Assembly (NCBI GenBank): GCA_910587795.1 | Contig: CAJUNH010000006.1 | Span: 1-64,000, forward strand | Direction of reading: 5' to 3' | DNA: 64,000 bases | Source of the DNA: an uncultured Christensenellaceae bacterium | GTDB taxonomy: Bacteria; Bacillota; Clostridia; Christensenellales; CAG-314 | Shown here: piece after piece, positions 9,091 through 18,320 of the stretch | How positions within the stretch are numbered: the first letter of the stretch is position 1 | Layout: each line of letters begins with the position of its first letter | Position numbers and translations under genes: made by a program | Notes under the pieces: model-generated | The model's database searches: none | What the model saw: only the letters and a program-made list of their open reading frames with translations | Told to the model about the DNA's origin: nothing

Positions 9091-9225
9091 TAAATAGTCC
9101 TCGTTAGTTAATTTTTAAAATGTATATCTATGTAATATTACCATACGTTACTTTAAAAGTCAACTTTTTGCCCCCAGTAGCAAGCTTTTACAGATAAAAA
9201 ATACGCTGTATTTTACCGCTGCGCA

Positions 9226-9254
9226 TTGACTTTGACAATTTATAGTGTTATACT
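9226..9254 (+). promoter_or_regulatory. Promoter of plsX
   Basis: TTGACT (9226-9231), a 17-bp spacer and TATACT (9249-9254) give a near-consensus sigma-A promoter, about 80 bp upstream of the plsX start. A second TATAAT-like block at ~9300 might be an alternative. Confidence 0.65.
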
Positions 9255-9336
9255 TATAAATACCACGGCGTATTTTAGACCAAAATCTACATATGCCTAT
9301 TATAATAGATTTTACTTTCTTGCGAGGATAACATAT

Positions 9337-10341
9337 ATGATTAAAATTATTGTGGACGCAATGGGCGGAGACCGCAGCCCCGTTGTAAACGTAAAAGGCG
9401 TTGTTAAAGCAATCAACAACATTAAGGACGTTAAAATAGTACTTGTAGGCGACGCAAACCAACTTACACCGCTGCTCAATGCCGAAAAATTTGACGGCGC
9501 AAGACTGGAAATTATCCACGCAAGCGAAGTTATCGACTGCAACGAAAAACCCACCGAAGCTATCAAAAACAAAAAAGACAGTTCTATGAGCAAAGGTTAC
9601 GAACTTTTGCGTACCGACGATGAATCGCGCGCGTTTGTAAGTTTGGGTTCCACCGGCGCATTGCTTGCCGGCGCTGTGCTGCGCGTAGGCAGAATAAAGG
9701 GCATAAAACGCCCCGCATTCTGCCCGATACTTCCCACTATGGACGGCAAGATCGTAGGCATATGCGACAGCGGCGCAAACGTAGACTGCGACCCGTTGTG
9801 GTTACAGCAGTTTGCCGTAACGGGAAGTTTGTATATGCGTAAAGCGTACGGAGTACAGTGCCCCAGAGTAGCGTTGCTTAACGTCGGAACAGAGGAGGAA
9901 AAAGGCGACGCGCTGCGCAAGCAAACGTACGAATTGCTTAAAAACACTCCTTCTATCAACTTTGTAGGCAATATGGAAGCGCGCGAATTGCTATCGGGCG
10001 AATACGACCTTGTAGTGTGCGACGGATTCAGCGGAAATATACTGCTTAAATCCACCGAAGGCGCGTGTATGGGATTGATGAAGCTGCTTAAAAAATCTAT
10101 GATGAGCAGTTTTAAGTCTAAGCTGGGCGCGCTGCTTATAAAAAACAAAATGTACGAAATAAAGGATATGATGGACTACAACAATTACGGCGGCGCGGTA
10201 CTGCTAGGCACGGCAAAGACGGTAATTAAGGGACACGGCGCAAGCAAAGCGGAGGCGGTTTATCAATGCATTAAACAAGCCTACGATATGGAAGCAAACG
10301 GATTGCGCGAAGCTATTGCCGCCGAAATGGAAAACGCCTAA
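9337..10341 (+). CDS. plsX: Phosphate acyltransferase PlsX
   Basis: A 334-aa protein with the PlsX start IIVDAMGGDRSP. Family segments ASEVIDCNEKP, SMSKGYELL, FVSLGSTGALLAG, CDSGANVDCDP and VCDGFSGNILLKS are all present in order. It converts acyl-ACP to acyl-phosphate for PlsY in phospholipid synthesis and works peripherally at the membrane. The start is chosen by GCGAGG upstream and by the conserved MGGD start. Unlike many Firmicutes there is no fapR, fabD or acpP next to it; it stands alone. Confidence 0.95.
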   Translation: MIKIIVDAMGGDRSPVVNVKGVVKAINNIKDVKIVLVGDANQLTPLLNAEKFDGARLEIIHASEVIDCNEKPTEAIKNKKDSSMSKGYELLRTDDESRAFVSLGSTGALLAGAVLRVGRIKGIKRPAFCPILPTMDGKIVGICDSGANVDCDPLWLQQFAVTGSLYMRKAYGVQCPRVALLNVGTEEEKGDALRKQTYELLKNTPSINFVGNMEARELLSGEYDLVVCDGFSGNILLKSTEGACMGLMKLLKKSMMSSFKSKLGALLIKNKMYEIKDMMDYNNYGGAVLLGTAKTVIKGHGASKAEAVYQCIKQAYDMEANGLREAIAAEMENA

Positions 10342-10439
10342 AAAACCGAGGTTTTGCAATAAACAAAAACCGTTTGGCACTATTGCATTAAAAAACAGCC
10401 GTATCATATTTCATTAAATAATATATTTTATAACTGTAA

Positions 10440-10476
10440 AAGCTCCGCAAGAAAATGCTTGCGGGGGTTTTATTTT
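10440..10476 (+). terminator. Terminator after plsX
   Basis: CTCCGCAAG, an AAAATG loop and CTTGCGGGG, followed by TTTTATTTT. It is correctly oriented for plsX. Confidence 0.75.
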
Positions 10477-10487
10477 ATAGGGAAACA

Positions 10488-10522
10488 AAAAAAGGGCAGG
10501 TAAATAACCTGCCTCTTTTACT
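10488..10522 (-). terminator. Terminator of the 1015-aa lipoprotein gene
   Basis: AAAAGGGCAGGT, loop AAATA, ACCTGCC and TCTTTT form a near-symmetric hairpin just past the stop at 10550. A and T runs on both sides suggest it works both ways. Confidence 0.8.
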
Positions 10523-10549
10523 TTGCTTAAAATAACTGCGTTTTTAAAT

Positions 10550-13500
10550 TTATTCGGCAAAACCCCAATAAGCTACTTTACTTACTTGAATAAGTCCGTT
10601 GGAAGAACCGCTTGCACAATCAAATTCAAGTTCGTAAGTGCAATTTGCCGTAGGTGTAGTAACCGCAAATTCCATTTCGCCTTTGGCAACAGTGCCGTTT
10701 ACCGTTTCGATAACATTACCTGCGGCATCTTTAACATAAAGTTTAACGCTGTTTATACTTGACGTTGTAACCGCGTCAACAGTAACTACTACTTTTGTTA
10801 TACGTTGTGTCATAGCAGCATTTGTATTGATGTAAGCCACACTTGCAGAATTTTTTCTTCCTGCTCTAATGTATTTCCAACCATTATTATTGTTATTGAA
10901 ATTTTTAATATCCCATTTTGTTCCGTTACATGTTGCACTCCATGAAGCCGTATAAGAACTTACTTTTCCCGAATTTGTTTCTGCCGGATTTGTAAAATCT
11001 AATGTAGCAACAATTTCCGCTGTTGGAACAGAATTACTAACGATTGTAATCTCAATATTTACATCGCCTGCCATAACAAACGAGTAAGAACCGTCGGCTG
11101 CGGCAGTAAGCACCTTTCCGTATGCTTTAACTGTATCTACCTTGTAGTTAGCGTCGGGAGTTACCGTAAACGTAACGGTACTGCCGTTCATTGCTTTTGT
11201 AGGCAAATCCGTTATGCCGTTTGTAATATCTACGTTAATATTCGCCTCGACGTTTTCAATTGCCAAAATTTCCGTACCTTGGTCGAATTGTCTGTTGTTA
11301 TAATGCTTTTTAAGTTTGCCTAAAACAGTTACGGTTTGCCCTACTTGTATTGTGTCGGTGTCAAGCAAAACACTTCCGCCGGCAACTGCACGATAACATT
11401 GAATTTCTCTATTGCCAACTTTAATAGTAATAGTAATGTTTTTGTATTGACTGTTGTATGCCTGATCAATGCTTACAACAATACCGCTCATTTGGAAAGT
11501 ACCTTCGCCCAAAGCGTATTCTATATCGCCCGTAAGCGCGTCTAGTGCCGCAAAAGCGTCTTCGTTGCTTATCGCATAATTGCAAACAGAACACTTACTT
11601 GCAACGTACGTATGGTTGGTTTTATTTGCTGCTCCATTACAAACGCCGCATATATACCAGTGTTGCGTACCGTCGTGTTCGATTGTATCGGTAGGAGTAT
11701 GCTCAGCAAAAGGAAGATCCTGAACCTCGGTTGCATCGCATCTGGAGCACTTAACGGTAACGTGACCTTTTTGAGAACAAGTAGAGTCAACTCTATCGGA
11801 GCAGTTACCTTCGATAGACATATCGAAATCATGACCTAGAGCATTTACTACTTGCTGCGCTTTGATAGTCTTTCCGCACAAAGAGCAGTCTACGCCTGCG
11901 GTCAAACCGGTATTAGTACAATCCGGAGCAACCGCTTCGACGGTATGTTCCTTATGAGAGAACTTAACGCCGCCGATTGTAATACCCGTAGCTTCGCAGT
12001 CCGTGATATTAGCGGAGAATCTTATTTTATATTCGCCTGCAGTAAGTTCGGGCAATGCCAAAGCGGCTTTTGCCGCAAGGTCGGCAACGTTAGCCTGAGC
12101 GGAGCCGTATTCTATTATACCGGTAATTGTGGATTTAGATCCTACAGTAACGTGTACGCCCTGTGCATACCAATTGCCCATATTGTACCAAACGTCCAAA
12201 GCAACGCGTTTTTCGCCTTCACCGGCAATAATGTGCGTAGCGTTTGTAAGAGTCACGTTACCGCTGTTGTTTGACAATGTATAGCTGCTGTAATTTTTAG
12301 AATGTTCGGCAAGGTTTGTACCGTCGATTACGATGTTATCCAAAGTCAGGTCTGCATAGTTTTGGATAAGAACGTACGCAGGAGTGCCTGCCTTTACGGA
12401 AATAGTACCGTTCATCAATTTAACGGTGTTGCCTTTAAGAATTTGGAAACCGTTCGTTTCTGTACCGGTAGAACCAACCAAATCCTTACTTACTTGGTAG
12501 TTTTTACCCTTAAAGTTAATAGTGATGTTAAGACCGGTAACGTCGCTGCCGTTCTTATCTTTACCGATTTTGATACCGGTGCTTTCGCGAGTGGTATTAC
12601 CGTCTATTGTTCCCATTTCGATAAGTACGGGAGTGCCTATTTCAACGTTGTTGGTTGCAAATGCAATAGCTTCTACAAGCGTATTAAACGCTTTTTCCTC
12701 TAAGTTGTCTGCCGCTCCGTAGGACAAAACGAAGTTTATGCCTTCCTTGGGGTTGCGGCACACGTTGCATCTTAAAGCGTCGGCGCTGTCATACGTATGT
12801 TCGCCTTCGTCAATTTTAGCCTCGCAGCCTGCACGGCGGCATTCGCGCCAGTGTTTGCCGTCACCGGTTGTCCAGTTGTTTTCCTGATAATCGTGACCGA
12901 GCATTTTAACGGGTCTGTTTTCGTGTTTGCCGCAAATACAAGCGTAATAATCGCTGCCGTTCTCGGTGCATTTGGGAGCAACCGATTGCGCCGCGTCTTT
13001 TACCATGTTATGATCTTGCACGTCTTTGAATCCGCAGTCGGTACGCATACATGTACGTTCATGCTTTGTTCCGTCGGCAGTTTCTGTCCATTTTGCGCCT
13101 TCGTAGTCGTGACCGAGTTTTTCGGCGGTTTTAACAGTTTTTGTTTCTTCGCAGCGGCTGCATTTAACAACCTTGCTTCCGTCCGTCGTACAATTTACCT
13201 TAACGGTAGAAACAACCGTTGCGCCCTTAGATTCGTCAAAGTTGTGACCGAGAGCTTCCACAGCGGTACCTGCCGCAATAGGCGCGTTACAAACGGTGCA
13301 CTGCGTTTGACCCGTCGTGCCTGCCGTTGTACAAGTGGGCTGAACGGATATGTCCTTCGGCGTATGATTGCCCGTTGCGGGAACCGTTTCCGTTTTAACT
13401 GCGTCTTCGTGATCGCACACCGTACATTTAAACGTGCGCACCCCTTCCTCTGCGCAAGTGGGTTGTTTGGTTATTACGCCGCTGTCCCAAGTGTGGTTAC

Positions 13501-13597
13501 CTTTGTCGCAATCGCTTTTACAAGCGGCAAGCGCAAGACAAGCGCACGTAATCATCAAGATTGCTAAAATAATGCGTACAACCTTTTTCATTACCAT
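10550..13597 (-). CDS. Large surface lipoprotein with CxxC/His repeats and an OB-fold domain
   Basis: A 1015-aa protein. The signal peptide ends in lipobox LALAAC (Cys ~26). Residues ~30-280 and again ~555-680 hold many copies of a short repeat of the form H-[N/D]-...-C-T-...-G-...-C-x-x-C, likely small metal-binding or disulfide modules. Between them is a region with runs of [T/N]-[L/I]-D-N-[I/V] that looks like beta-helix turns. Residues ~690-790 (MSGIVVSIDQAYNSQYKNIT) resemble the OB-fold of YhcR-type nucleases. An Ig-like stretch and a C-terminal beta domain follow. The role is unknown. Starts at 13597 and 13591 are both possible; AAGGAG precedes the first by 4 nt. Confidence 0.7.
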   Translation of the reverse strand: MVMKKVVRIILAILMITCACLALAACKSDCDKGNHTWDSGVITKQPTCAEEGVRTFKCTVCDHEDAVKTETVPATGNHTPKDISVQPTCTTAGTTGQTQCTVCNAPIAAGTAVEALGHNFDESKGATVVSTVKVNCTTDGSKVVKCSRCEETKTVKTAEKLGHDYEGAKWTETADGTKHERTCMRTDCGFKDVQDHNMVKDAAQSVAPKCTENGSDYYACICGKHENRPVKMLGHDYQENNWTTGDGKHWRECRRAGCEAKIDEGEHTYDSADALRCNVCRNPKEGINFVLSYGAADNLEEKAFNTLVEAIAFATNNVEIGTPVLIEMGTIDGNTTRESTGIKIGKDKNGSDVTGLNITINFKGKNYQVSKDLVGSTGTETNGFQILKGNTVKLMNGTISVKAGTPAYVLIQNYADLTLDNIVIDGTNLAEHSKNYSSYTLSNNSGNVTLTNATHIIAGEGEKRVALDVWYNMGNWYAQGVHVTVGSKSTITGIIEYGSAQANVADLAAKAALALPELTAGEYKIRFSANITDCEATGITIGGVKFSHKEHTVEAVAPDCTNTGLTAGVDCSLCGKTIKAQQVVNALGHDFDMSIEGNCSDRVDSTCSQKGHVTVKCSRCDATEVQDLPFAEHTPTDTIEHDGTQHWYICGVCNGAANKTNHTYVASKCSVCNYAISNEDAFAALDALTGDIEYALGEGTFQMSGIVVSIDQAYNSQYKNITITIKVGNREIQCYRAVAGGSVLLDTDTIQVGQTVTVLGKLKKHYNNRQFDQGTEILAIENVEANINVDITNGITDLPTKAMNGSTVTFTVTPDANYKVDTVKAYGKVLTAAADGSYSFVMAGDVNIEITIVSNSVPTAEIVATLDFTNPAETNSGKVSSYTASWSATCNGTKWDIKNFNNNNNGWKYIRAGRKNSASVAYINTNAAMTQRITKVVVTVDAVTTSSINSVKLYVKDAAGNVIETVNGTVAKGEMEFAVTTPTANCTYELEFDCASGSSNGLIQVSKVAYWGFAE

Positions 13598-13683
13598 GTT
13601 TCTCCTTTAAAAAATGTTTTAAAAACTGCAAATGCAATTATTAACCGTTTATGTCGGCGTACAAACAACGCCGTTTAAGACAT

Positions 13684-13720
13684 AAAAAAAGCAAAGGGCG
13701 GCTTTTAGGCTACCCTTTGC
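13684..13720 (-). terminator. Terminator between the tiny G9 ORF and the lipoprotein gene
   Basis: On the minus strand GCAAAGGG pairs with CCCTTTGC around a 14-nt loop, followed by seven T. The 5' arm contains the last codons and TAG stop of the 37-codon ORF, and the lipoprotein gene starts ~90 bp further on, so the hairpin sits where an attenuator would. Confidence 0.8.
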
Positions 13721-13823
13721 GTACAATGCAATATTCTGTTATAAGCTTGCGACAATTAGAGGTTATACCCCCCCCCATACCTAAATGAAGATTTTTACGT
13801 AATGCTAAATCTTTGTTACACAT
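13710..13823 (-). CDS. 37-codon small ORF with a G9 tract upstream of the lipoprotein gene
   Basis: The ATG at 13823 follows a strong ribosome site (GAGGTGAGGGTA). The peptide begins MCNKDLALRKNLHLGMGGG and has Cys at 2, 24 and 32. Nine consecutive G (13768-13776) encode its Met-Gly-Gly-Gly, so slippage would shift the frame. Its TAG lies inside the 5' arm of the terminator at 13684-13720. I recognise no family. It could be a leader peptide for the 1015-aa lipoprotein gene or a small secreted or modified peptide. The ribosome site and position favour a real gene, but it is short. Confidence 0.45.
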   Translation of the reverse strand: MCNKDLALRKNLHLGMGGGITSNCRKLITEYCIVRKG

Positions 13824-14105
13824 TACCCTCACCTCACTGACCGTCAAAAACTTTGCCGCCGTTGTTACCTATTAATTGTAGCATACTCTGCAACAAAATA
13901 CAATACAAATTTTAAATTTGTTTTAATAAAATTTTACAATGCAAACGGGTATTACAAAGAATATTACGCACATACTACTTTAAAACAAAGGATTACTTGT
14001 AGTAATTTGCGCAAAAACCGTATATTACGCCATCTGCGGACTGTTTTTATTGTAATTTTATTACAAACCGCAATGCGTAAAGGCGGAAACAATAAGGAGA
14101 AAAGT

Positions 14106-15314
14106 ATGAGTAAAAAACAAGACAAAGTCGTCGATTACGAAAAACGTACAGACACTATTGTGGGACTGATTACTATTGCGGTAGTTATAGCTCTGTCGGT
14201 ATGGTTACTTGTAAGTATGACCATACGAGGCAGCGCCATAACAATTGCCGACAGCGCAGGCAATAACCGCCGAGGCAGCGAACAAACGTTTAGCGCAACG
14301 GTAAACTCGCCTAAAATTAAAGACGGCGACAAAGTTACCTGGATTGTAAACGGACAAGTTGTCGGCGAGGGCGTTTATGCGCAAGGCACACCGCTGACGT
14401 TAAACTATACGCCTACGCAATTAGGCGACAATTTTGTAACGGTGCGAGTAGGAAAGTACAGCAAGTCGGCATATATGAACGTACTGCCGCCCGTACTTAC
14501 CGTATCCGCGCCCAACATTACAGTAACGTACGGAGACAAGCTGCCGAATTTTAAATACGACTGCTGCGGATTTGTGGACGGGGACTGCCCAGAAATGATG
14601 GAGTACGACGGAATATGTTACCTGTGCGACAGCAACGACAGCGAACTGAATTGCAGCAAACTTAACGTAGGCGTGTATAAGCTAAATATGCAGCAGACTT
14701 GCAGCTTTAAAGATTACGAGGTGGAATACGTCGGCGGAACGCTTACGGTACTGCCGAAAAAAATCAGCGCCTGCGGCGATTTTGTAAAGACTTACGACCA
14801 ATCTAACGTTATAGAAAACCCCAACCTCAAACTTGCGGGAGTAGAAGACGGCGACAACGTAACCGCGGTGTGCGACAAACTGTACTTTGACAACAAAAAC
14901 GCGGGCGTAAACAAAACGATAATGTTATCCAACGTATGCTTAGAGGGCGAGGACAGCTGCAATTACGTGTTGGAAGGCACTGCCTACGGCAACATACTGC
15001 CCAAAGAAATACAAATCGACGGGCTTACCATACGCGACAAGCAATACGACGGCACAACGCGCGCGCAGATAGAGCGTATGGGTACGCTAAACGGTATAAT
15101 CGACGGCGACAGCGTAGCCATAGGAAATTTACAGCTGAGCTTTGAACAAGCGGACGTAGGCACGCAGCAAATCAAACTGGACAGCATATCGCTTATAGGC
15201 GCAGACAAAGACAACTATTTTGTAAGCGGTATAGACGTGGAACAAGCCACCATAAACGATACGGTTTGGAACAAGATATTTATTAAAAACCCCGTAATCG
15301 GCGCAACAAAATAA
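14106..15314 (+). CDS. Membrane-anchored surface protein with YDG/MBG Ig-like repeats
   Basis: A 402-aa protein. One membrane segment near the N-terminus (residues ~17-38: TIVGLITIAVVIALSVWLLV) with a short basic cytoplasmic head. Outside it are an Ig-like domain (~50-125), an MBG-type domain starting ITVTYGDKLPNF (~140-220), then two YDG-type repeats (FVKTYDQSN... and IRDKQYDGTTRAQIE..., ~225-400). The many Cys in the second domain are unusual for the family. AAGGAG lies 6 nt before the chosen ATG; a longer reading lacks a ribosome site. Probably an adhesin-like surface protein; the ligand is unknown. Confidence 0.7.
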   Translation: MSKKQDKVVDYEKRTDTIVGLITIAVVIALSVWLLVSMTIRGSAITIADSAGNNRRGSEQTFSATVNSPKIKDGDKVTWIVNGQVVGEGVYAQGTPLTLNYTPTQLGDNFVTVRVGKYSKSAYMNVLPPVLTVSAPNITVTYGDKLPNFKYDCCGFVDGDCPEMMEYDGICYLCDSNDSELNCSKLNVGVYKLNMQQTCSFKDYEVEYVGGTLTVLPKKISACGDFVKTYDQSNVIENPNLKLAGVEDGDNVTAVCDKLYFDNKNAGVNKTIMLSNVCLEGEDSCNYVLEGTAYGNILPKEIQIDGLTIRDKQYDGTTRAQIERMGTLNGIIDGDSVAIGNLQLSFEQADVGTQQIKLDSISLIGADKDNYFVSGIDVEQATINDTVWNKIFIKNPVIGATK

Positions 15315-15497
15315 TACGGTAAACAAAAAAGATAAAATCAGTTTTAAATGTGTGGCTGTAAAAACTTTGTCTGCGCAGAATAACAGGCAAACTGCATTGC
15401 CCTATTCAACTGTGTTTTACAGCTTATAAAAGTATTTGTCTGTTTATACAGACAACGAAAATTAATATTGCATTTAATTAGAAATATTTTCGGCATT
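15315..15497. other. Noncoding gap with several inverted repeats
   Basis: It contains GCTGTAAAA (15350s) facing TTTTACAGC (15410s), and an 8-bp hairpin TTGTCTGT/ACAGACAA at ~15439-15458. No ORF has a ribosome site. It could be a structured 3' region or a small RNA; nothing more is supported. Confidence 0.4.
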
Positions 15498-15538
15498 AAA
15501 AAACAAACGGCAGATATTATGCTGCCGTTTGTTTTTTG
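15498..15538. terminator. Bidirectional terminator
   Basis: AAAACAAACGGCAG and CTGCCGTTTGTTTT form a 14-bp stem with an ATATTATG loop, between the convergent YDG-protein gene and the 15544-16035 gene. Confidence 0.9.
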
Positions 15539-15543
15539 ATTTG

Positions 15544-16035
15544 TTATTTACGTTTATACATCTGTTTAAAGCGGGGGTTGTTTACCGCTTCGCCCAACAC
15601 CATTGCGCGGATAAGTTCTTCGTTGTCCGTTTCTATAATATGGTTAGGGTCGTCGCAGTACGATTCGTCGTGTTCGATTAAACGAATACCGTCCAGTTCG
15701 TCGCAGCCTTCGTCGTTTACTTCGCCCAACGAGCCTACGATTTTATCGTACTTTTCCTCTTTTCCTTTATGAGTATGCGATCCGTCGCTTGCAGTAACGT
15801 TACGCCCGCTGCGCTGACGGCGTTTTTCTTTTAAAAATTCGCGCTGATAATCCGTAAGTCCGTCACCGTCGGTATAGTATTGATGCGTCGCTTTGTATTC
15901 GTCCAAACTCTGCCGGCGTTTTTTACTTTTAGCCACGGCGACAACTGCTACAACTACAACAACCGTTATAAATAAAGCCATAAATACAAACGGCAATACA
16001 AAAATAATATCTTCGGCGCATAATAAAGTAATCAT
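15544..16035 (-). CDS. Single-TM membrane protein with a charged cytoplasmic tail
   Basis: A 163-aa protein with one long hydrophobic segment (about residues 10-35, rich in Val), then KKRRQS and a ~125-residue hydrophilic, acidic tail containing QREFLKEKRRQRSG and HDESYCDDPNH. No family recognised. It lies 34 bp downstream of floA on the same strand and is probably the last gene of a nfeD-floA unit. A membrane partner of the flotillin is a reasonable but untested guess. Confidence 0.6.
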   Translation of the reverse strand: MITLLCAEDIIFVLPFVFMALFITVVVVVAVVAVAKSKKRRQSLDEYKATHQYYTDGDGLTDYQREFLKEKRRQRSGRNVTASDGSHTHKGKEEKYDKIVGSLGEVNDEGCDELDGIRLIEHDESYCDDPNHIIETDNEELIRAMVLGEAVNNPRFKQMYKRK

Positions 16036-16069
16036 TTATTCTGTTTCCTTATCGTTAAAAGCCTACGGT

Positions 16070-17101
16070 TTATTTTTTACCTTTGCCCGTGCTTCCGCTG
16101 CCGCTGCCTTCGCCGTTGCCGCTTATCGCGTTACGCATAGACGTATCGGCTTGAATGTTTTGCATTTGGTAGTAGTCCATAATGCCCAAACGTCCGTTAC
16201 GGAAAGCTTCCGCCATAGCCTTAGGCACTTCCGCTTCCGCCTCGACAACCTTTGCGCGCATTTCCTGCGTGTGAGCTTTCATTTCCTGCTCGGTCGCTAT
16301 CGCCATTGCTCTGCGTTCTTCGGCATTTGCCTGCGCTATACGTTTGTCCGCTTCCGCCTGATCCATCTGCAATTGCGCGCCGATATTGCGGCCTACGTCC
16401 ACGTCGGCGATATCGATAGACAAAATCTCAAACGCGGTACCTGCGTCCAAACCCTTTTTAAGTACGGTTTTGGAAATAAGGTCGGGGTTTTCCAACACTT
16501 CTTTGTGCAATTCCGACGAGCCTACGGTGGTTACGATACCTTCGCCTACGCGGGCAATAATCGTTTCTTCTCCCGCACCGCCGATAAGACGGCTGATATT
16601 TGCGCGTACCGTTACGCGCGCTTTTACGCGCAGTTCGATACCGTTTTTGGCTATTGCGGAAATTATGGGCGTTTCGATAACTTTGGGGTTAACGGACACT
16701 TTTACGGCGTTTAACACGTCGCGTCCAGCAAGGTCGATTGCTTTTGCTTCCTGCAAGGTAAGCTGAATGTTTGCGCTATGCGCCGATATCAAAGCGTTTA
16801 CTACGTTGCTGACGTTACCGCCTGCCATAACGTGCGATTCCAACTCGGTAATATCGATATTTAAACCTGCTTTACGGGCGCGTATATATACGTCGACAAG
16901 CATTTTGTACTTGATACGGCGCATCTTCATACCGATAAGACGCGACATAGAAACGTGCGCTTTACTGACCAAAGCAATAAAATATGTGCCGATAGGCAAA
17001 AAGATTAGTAATATCAGTAATAAAACCGCTACTACAATCAAAGCTATCGCCCAGCTCGGGAAAGACGAGCCTTCGGCAAATGCAAGAAATGTATTTAACA
17101 T
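16070..17101 (-). CDS. floA: Flotillin-like protein FloA
   Basis: A 343-aa protein. The N-terminal membrane hairpin (residues ~17-48) is followed by an SPFH/band-7 region typical of FloA: HVSMSRLIGMKMRRIKYKMLVDVYI, LESHVMAGGNVSNVVNALISAH and ISRLIGGAGEETIIARVGEGIV. An Ala/Glu-rich coiled coil (~245-305) and a Gly/Ser tail end the protein. FloA organises membrane microdomains with NfeD proteins. Length and motifs match the family (~330 aa). The gene sits directly downstream of nfeD, the conserved pair. Confidence 0.93.
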   Translation of the reverse strand: MLNTFLAFAEGSSFPSWAIALIVVAVLLLILLIFLPIGTYFIALVSKAHVSMSRLIGMKMRRIKYKMLVDVYIRARKAGLNIDITELESHVMAGGNVSNVVNALISAHSANIQLTLQEAKAIDLAGRDVLNAVKVSVNPKVIETPIISAIAKNGIELRVKARVTVRANISRLIGGAGEETIIARVGEGIVTTVGSSELHKEVLENPDLISKTVLKKGLDAGTAFEILSIDIADVDVGRNIGAQLQMDQAEADKRIAQANAEERRAMAIATEQEMKAHTQEMRAKVVEAEAEVPKAMAEAFRNGRLGIMDYYQMQNIQADTSMRNAISGNGEGSGSGSTGKGKK

Positions 17102-17148
17102 TTATTTATCCTCCACAATATTAAATTTTTAAGTTATGCGCGCACCGC

Positions 17149-17697
17149 TTAAATTTCTATTACGATGACGCGTTGACCTTCTACCCCTATTACAGACACG
17201 TTTGCGCCCGCTTCGACATAGCCGTCGCGTGCGATAACGTCCACCACTTCGCCGTCGAAACTCGCTTTGCCGCTTGGGCGCAGCACCGCAGTTACAACCC
17301 CTTGTTTACCAACAAGTGACGAAAAATCTCGGGTGCCTTCGGTCTTGTCCTCGGGTACGGCCGTACCCACGTTGAATATAGCCGTTTTGCCGAGCCGTCC
17401 TTTACGTATAAGCAAACTGGCGACAAAAAACAGCAAGCAAAACAAAACCAAAGCAATAAGCACCATATACAGCAGCATATACAAGTCGCCGCCGAATATC
17501 ATACGAACAACAATGCCCGCCGCAATCATAATACTGCCCGCTATGCCGAAAAATCCAAACCCCGGCACGCACGCTTCGATTGCGCAAAATATTATACCCA
17601 ACACAAACAGGACTATCGTCCAGCCGTTCATCTCGGTAAACAGCCTTGTAAAACTGTCTGCGGCGTCGCTAAATAATAAAGCCGTTAAAATATCCAT
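17149..17697 (-). CDS. nfeD: NfeD family membrane protein
   Basis: A 182-aa short-form NfeD. Three or four membrane segments (residues ~28-105) lead to a C-terminal OB-fold (VGKQGVVTAVLRPSGKASFDGEVVDVIARDGYVEAG), the hallmark of the family. It partners with flotillins in membrane microdomains. GGAGAAAATT precedes the ATG at 17697; it lies 47 bp upstream of floA on the same strand. Confidence 0.9.
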   Translation of the reverse strand: MDILTALLFSDAADSFTRLFTEMNGWTIVLFVLGIIFCAIEACVPGFGFFGIAGSIMIAAGIVVRMIFGGDLYMLLYMVLIALVLFCLLFFVASLLIRKGRLGKTAIFNVGTAVPEDKTEGTRDFSSLVGKQGVVTAVLRPSGKASFDGEVVDVIARDGYVEAGANVSVIGVEGQRVIVIEI

Positions 17698-17789
17698 AAT
17701 TTTCTCCAAAATAAGATATGCAAGTACGTTTTACTGCGTCAACAATTAATATGCAAAACAATACTGTACATACGGGCAAATTCGCCCGA

Positions 17790-18320
17790 TTATTCTGCAT
17801 ACGGTTGGAGCAAACCTATCGAACCGTCCTTACGGCGGTACACTGCTTCGACGTTGCCCGTTTCGGCGTTAACAAACAGATAAAAATCGTGGTCGACCAT
17901 TTCCAAGTTTTCCGCGGCTTCCACAGCGGACATTTCCTCCACTTCAAACCGTTTTACTTTGGCAATCTCCACGGGAGATTCGTCCACGGCGGAAACAAAT
18001 TCGTATTCGTCTGTGCGTTCGGGCATTTTGTACGATTTGTTGAGTTTTTCGCGGTGCTTTACAATTTGACGTTCCAACTTAGGCAAACATGAATCTATAT
18101 TATAATACATATTTTCGCCTACCACTTCGCTGCGGATATGCGCGCCGTGGTAGTTTATGGAAATTTCCATTTTGCACTGTCTGCCCGATTCGCTAAGCAC
18201 TATTTTGCAAGGCGTTGCGTCATCGGGAAAATACTTATCGAGCTTTTTTGTCTTTGCAAACAAAATTTGCTCTAACTTATCGGATGCGCGGTAATTTTTT
18301 GCTACGATTTCCAATTTCAT
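17790..18320 (-). CDS. hpf: Long-form ribosome hibernation promoting factor
   Basis: A 176-aa protein. The N-terminal domain (residues 1-100) has the S30AE fold of HPF/YfiA with DKLEQILFAKTKKLDKYFPD and a conserved KMEISINYHGAHIRSE block. The C-terminal domain (~120-176) holds EIAKVKRFEVEEMSAVEAAENLEMVDHDFYLFVN and the ending GSIGLLQP, which dimerises two ribosomes into 100S particles. The length matches long HPF. GGAGG precedes the ATG. Monocistronic. Confidence 0.95.
   Translation of the reverse strand: MKLEIVAKNYRASDKLEQILFAKTKKLDKYFPDDATPCKIVLSESGRQCKMEISINYHGAHIRSEVVGENMYYNIDSCLPKLERQIVKHREKLNKSYKMPERTDEYEFVSAVDESPVEIAKVKRFEVEEMSAVEAAENLEMVDHDFYLFVNAETGNVEAVYRRKDGSIGLLQPYAE

Noticed and set aside
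10600..13560. Long open frames on the plus strand across the 1015-aa lipoprotein gene
   Set aside because: They are antisense shadows: low-complexity, no ribosome sites, and they follow the codon pattern of the real gene.
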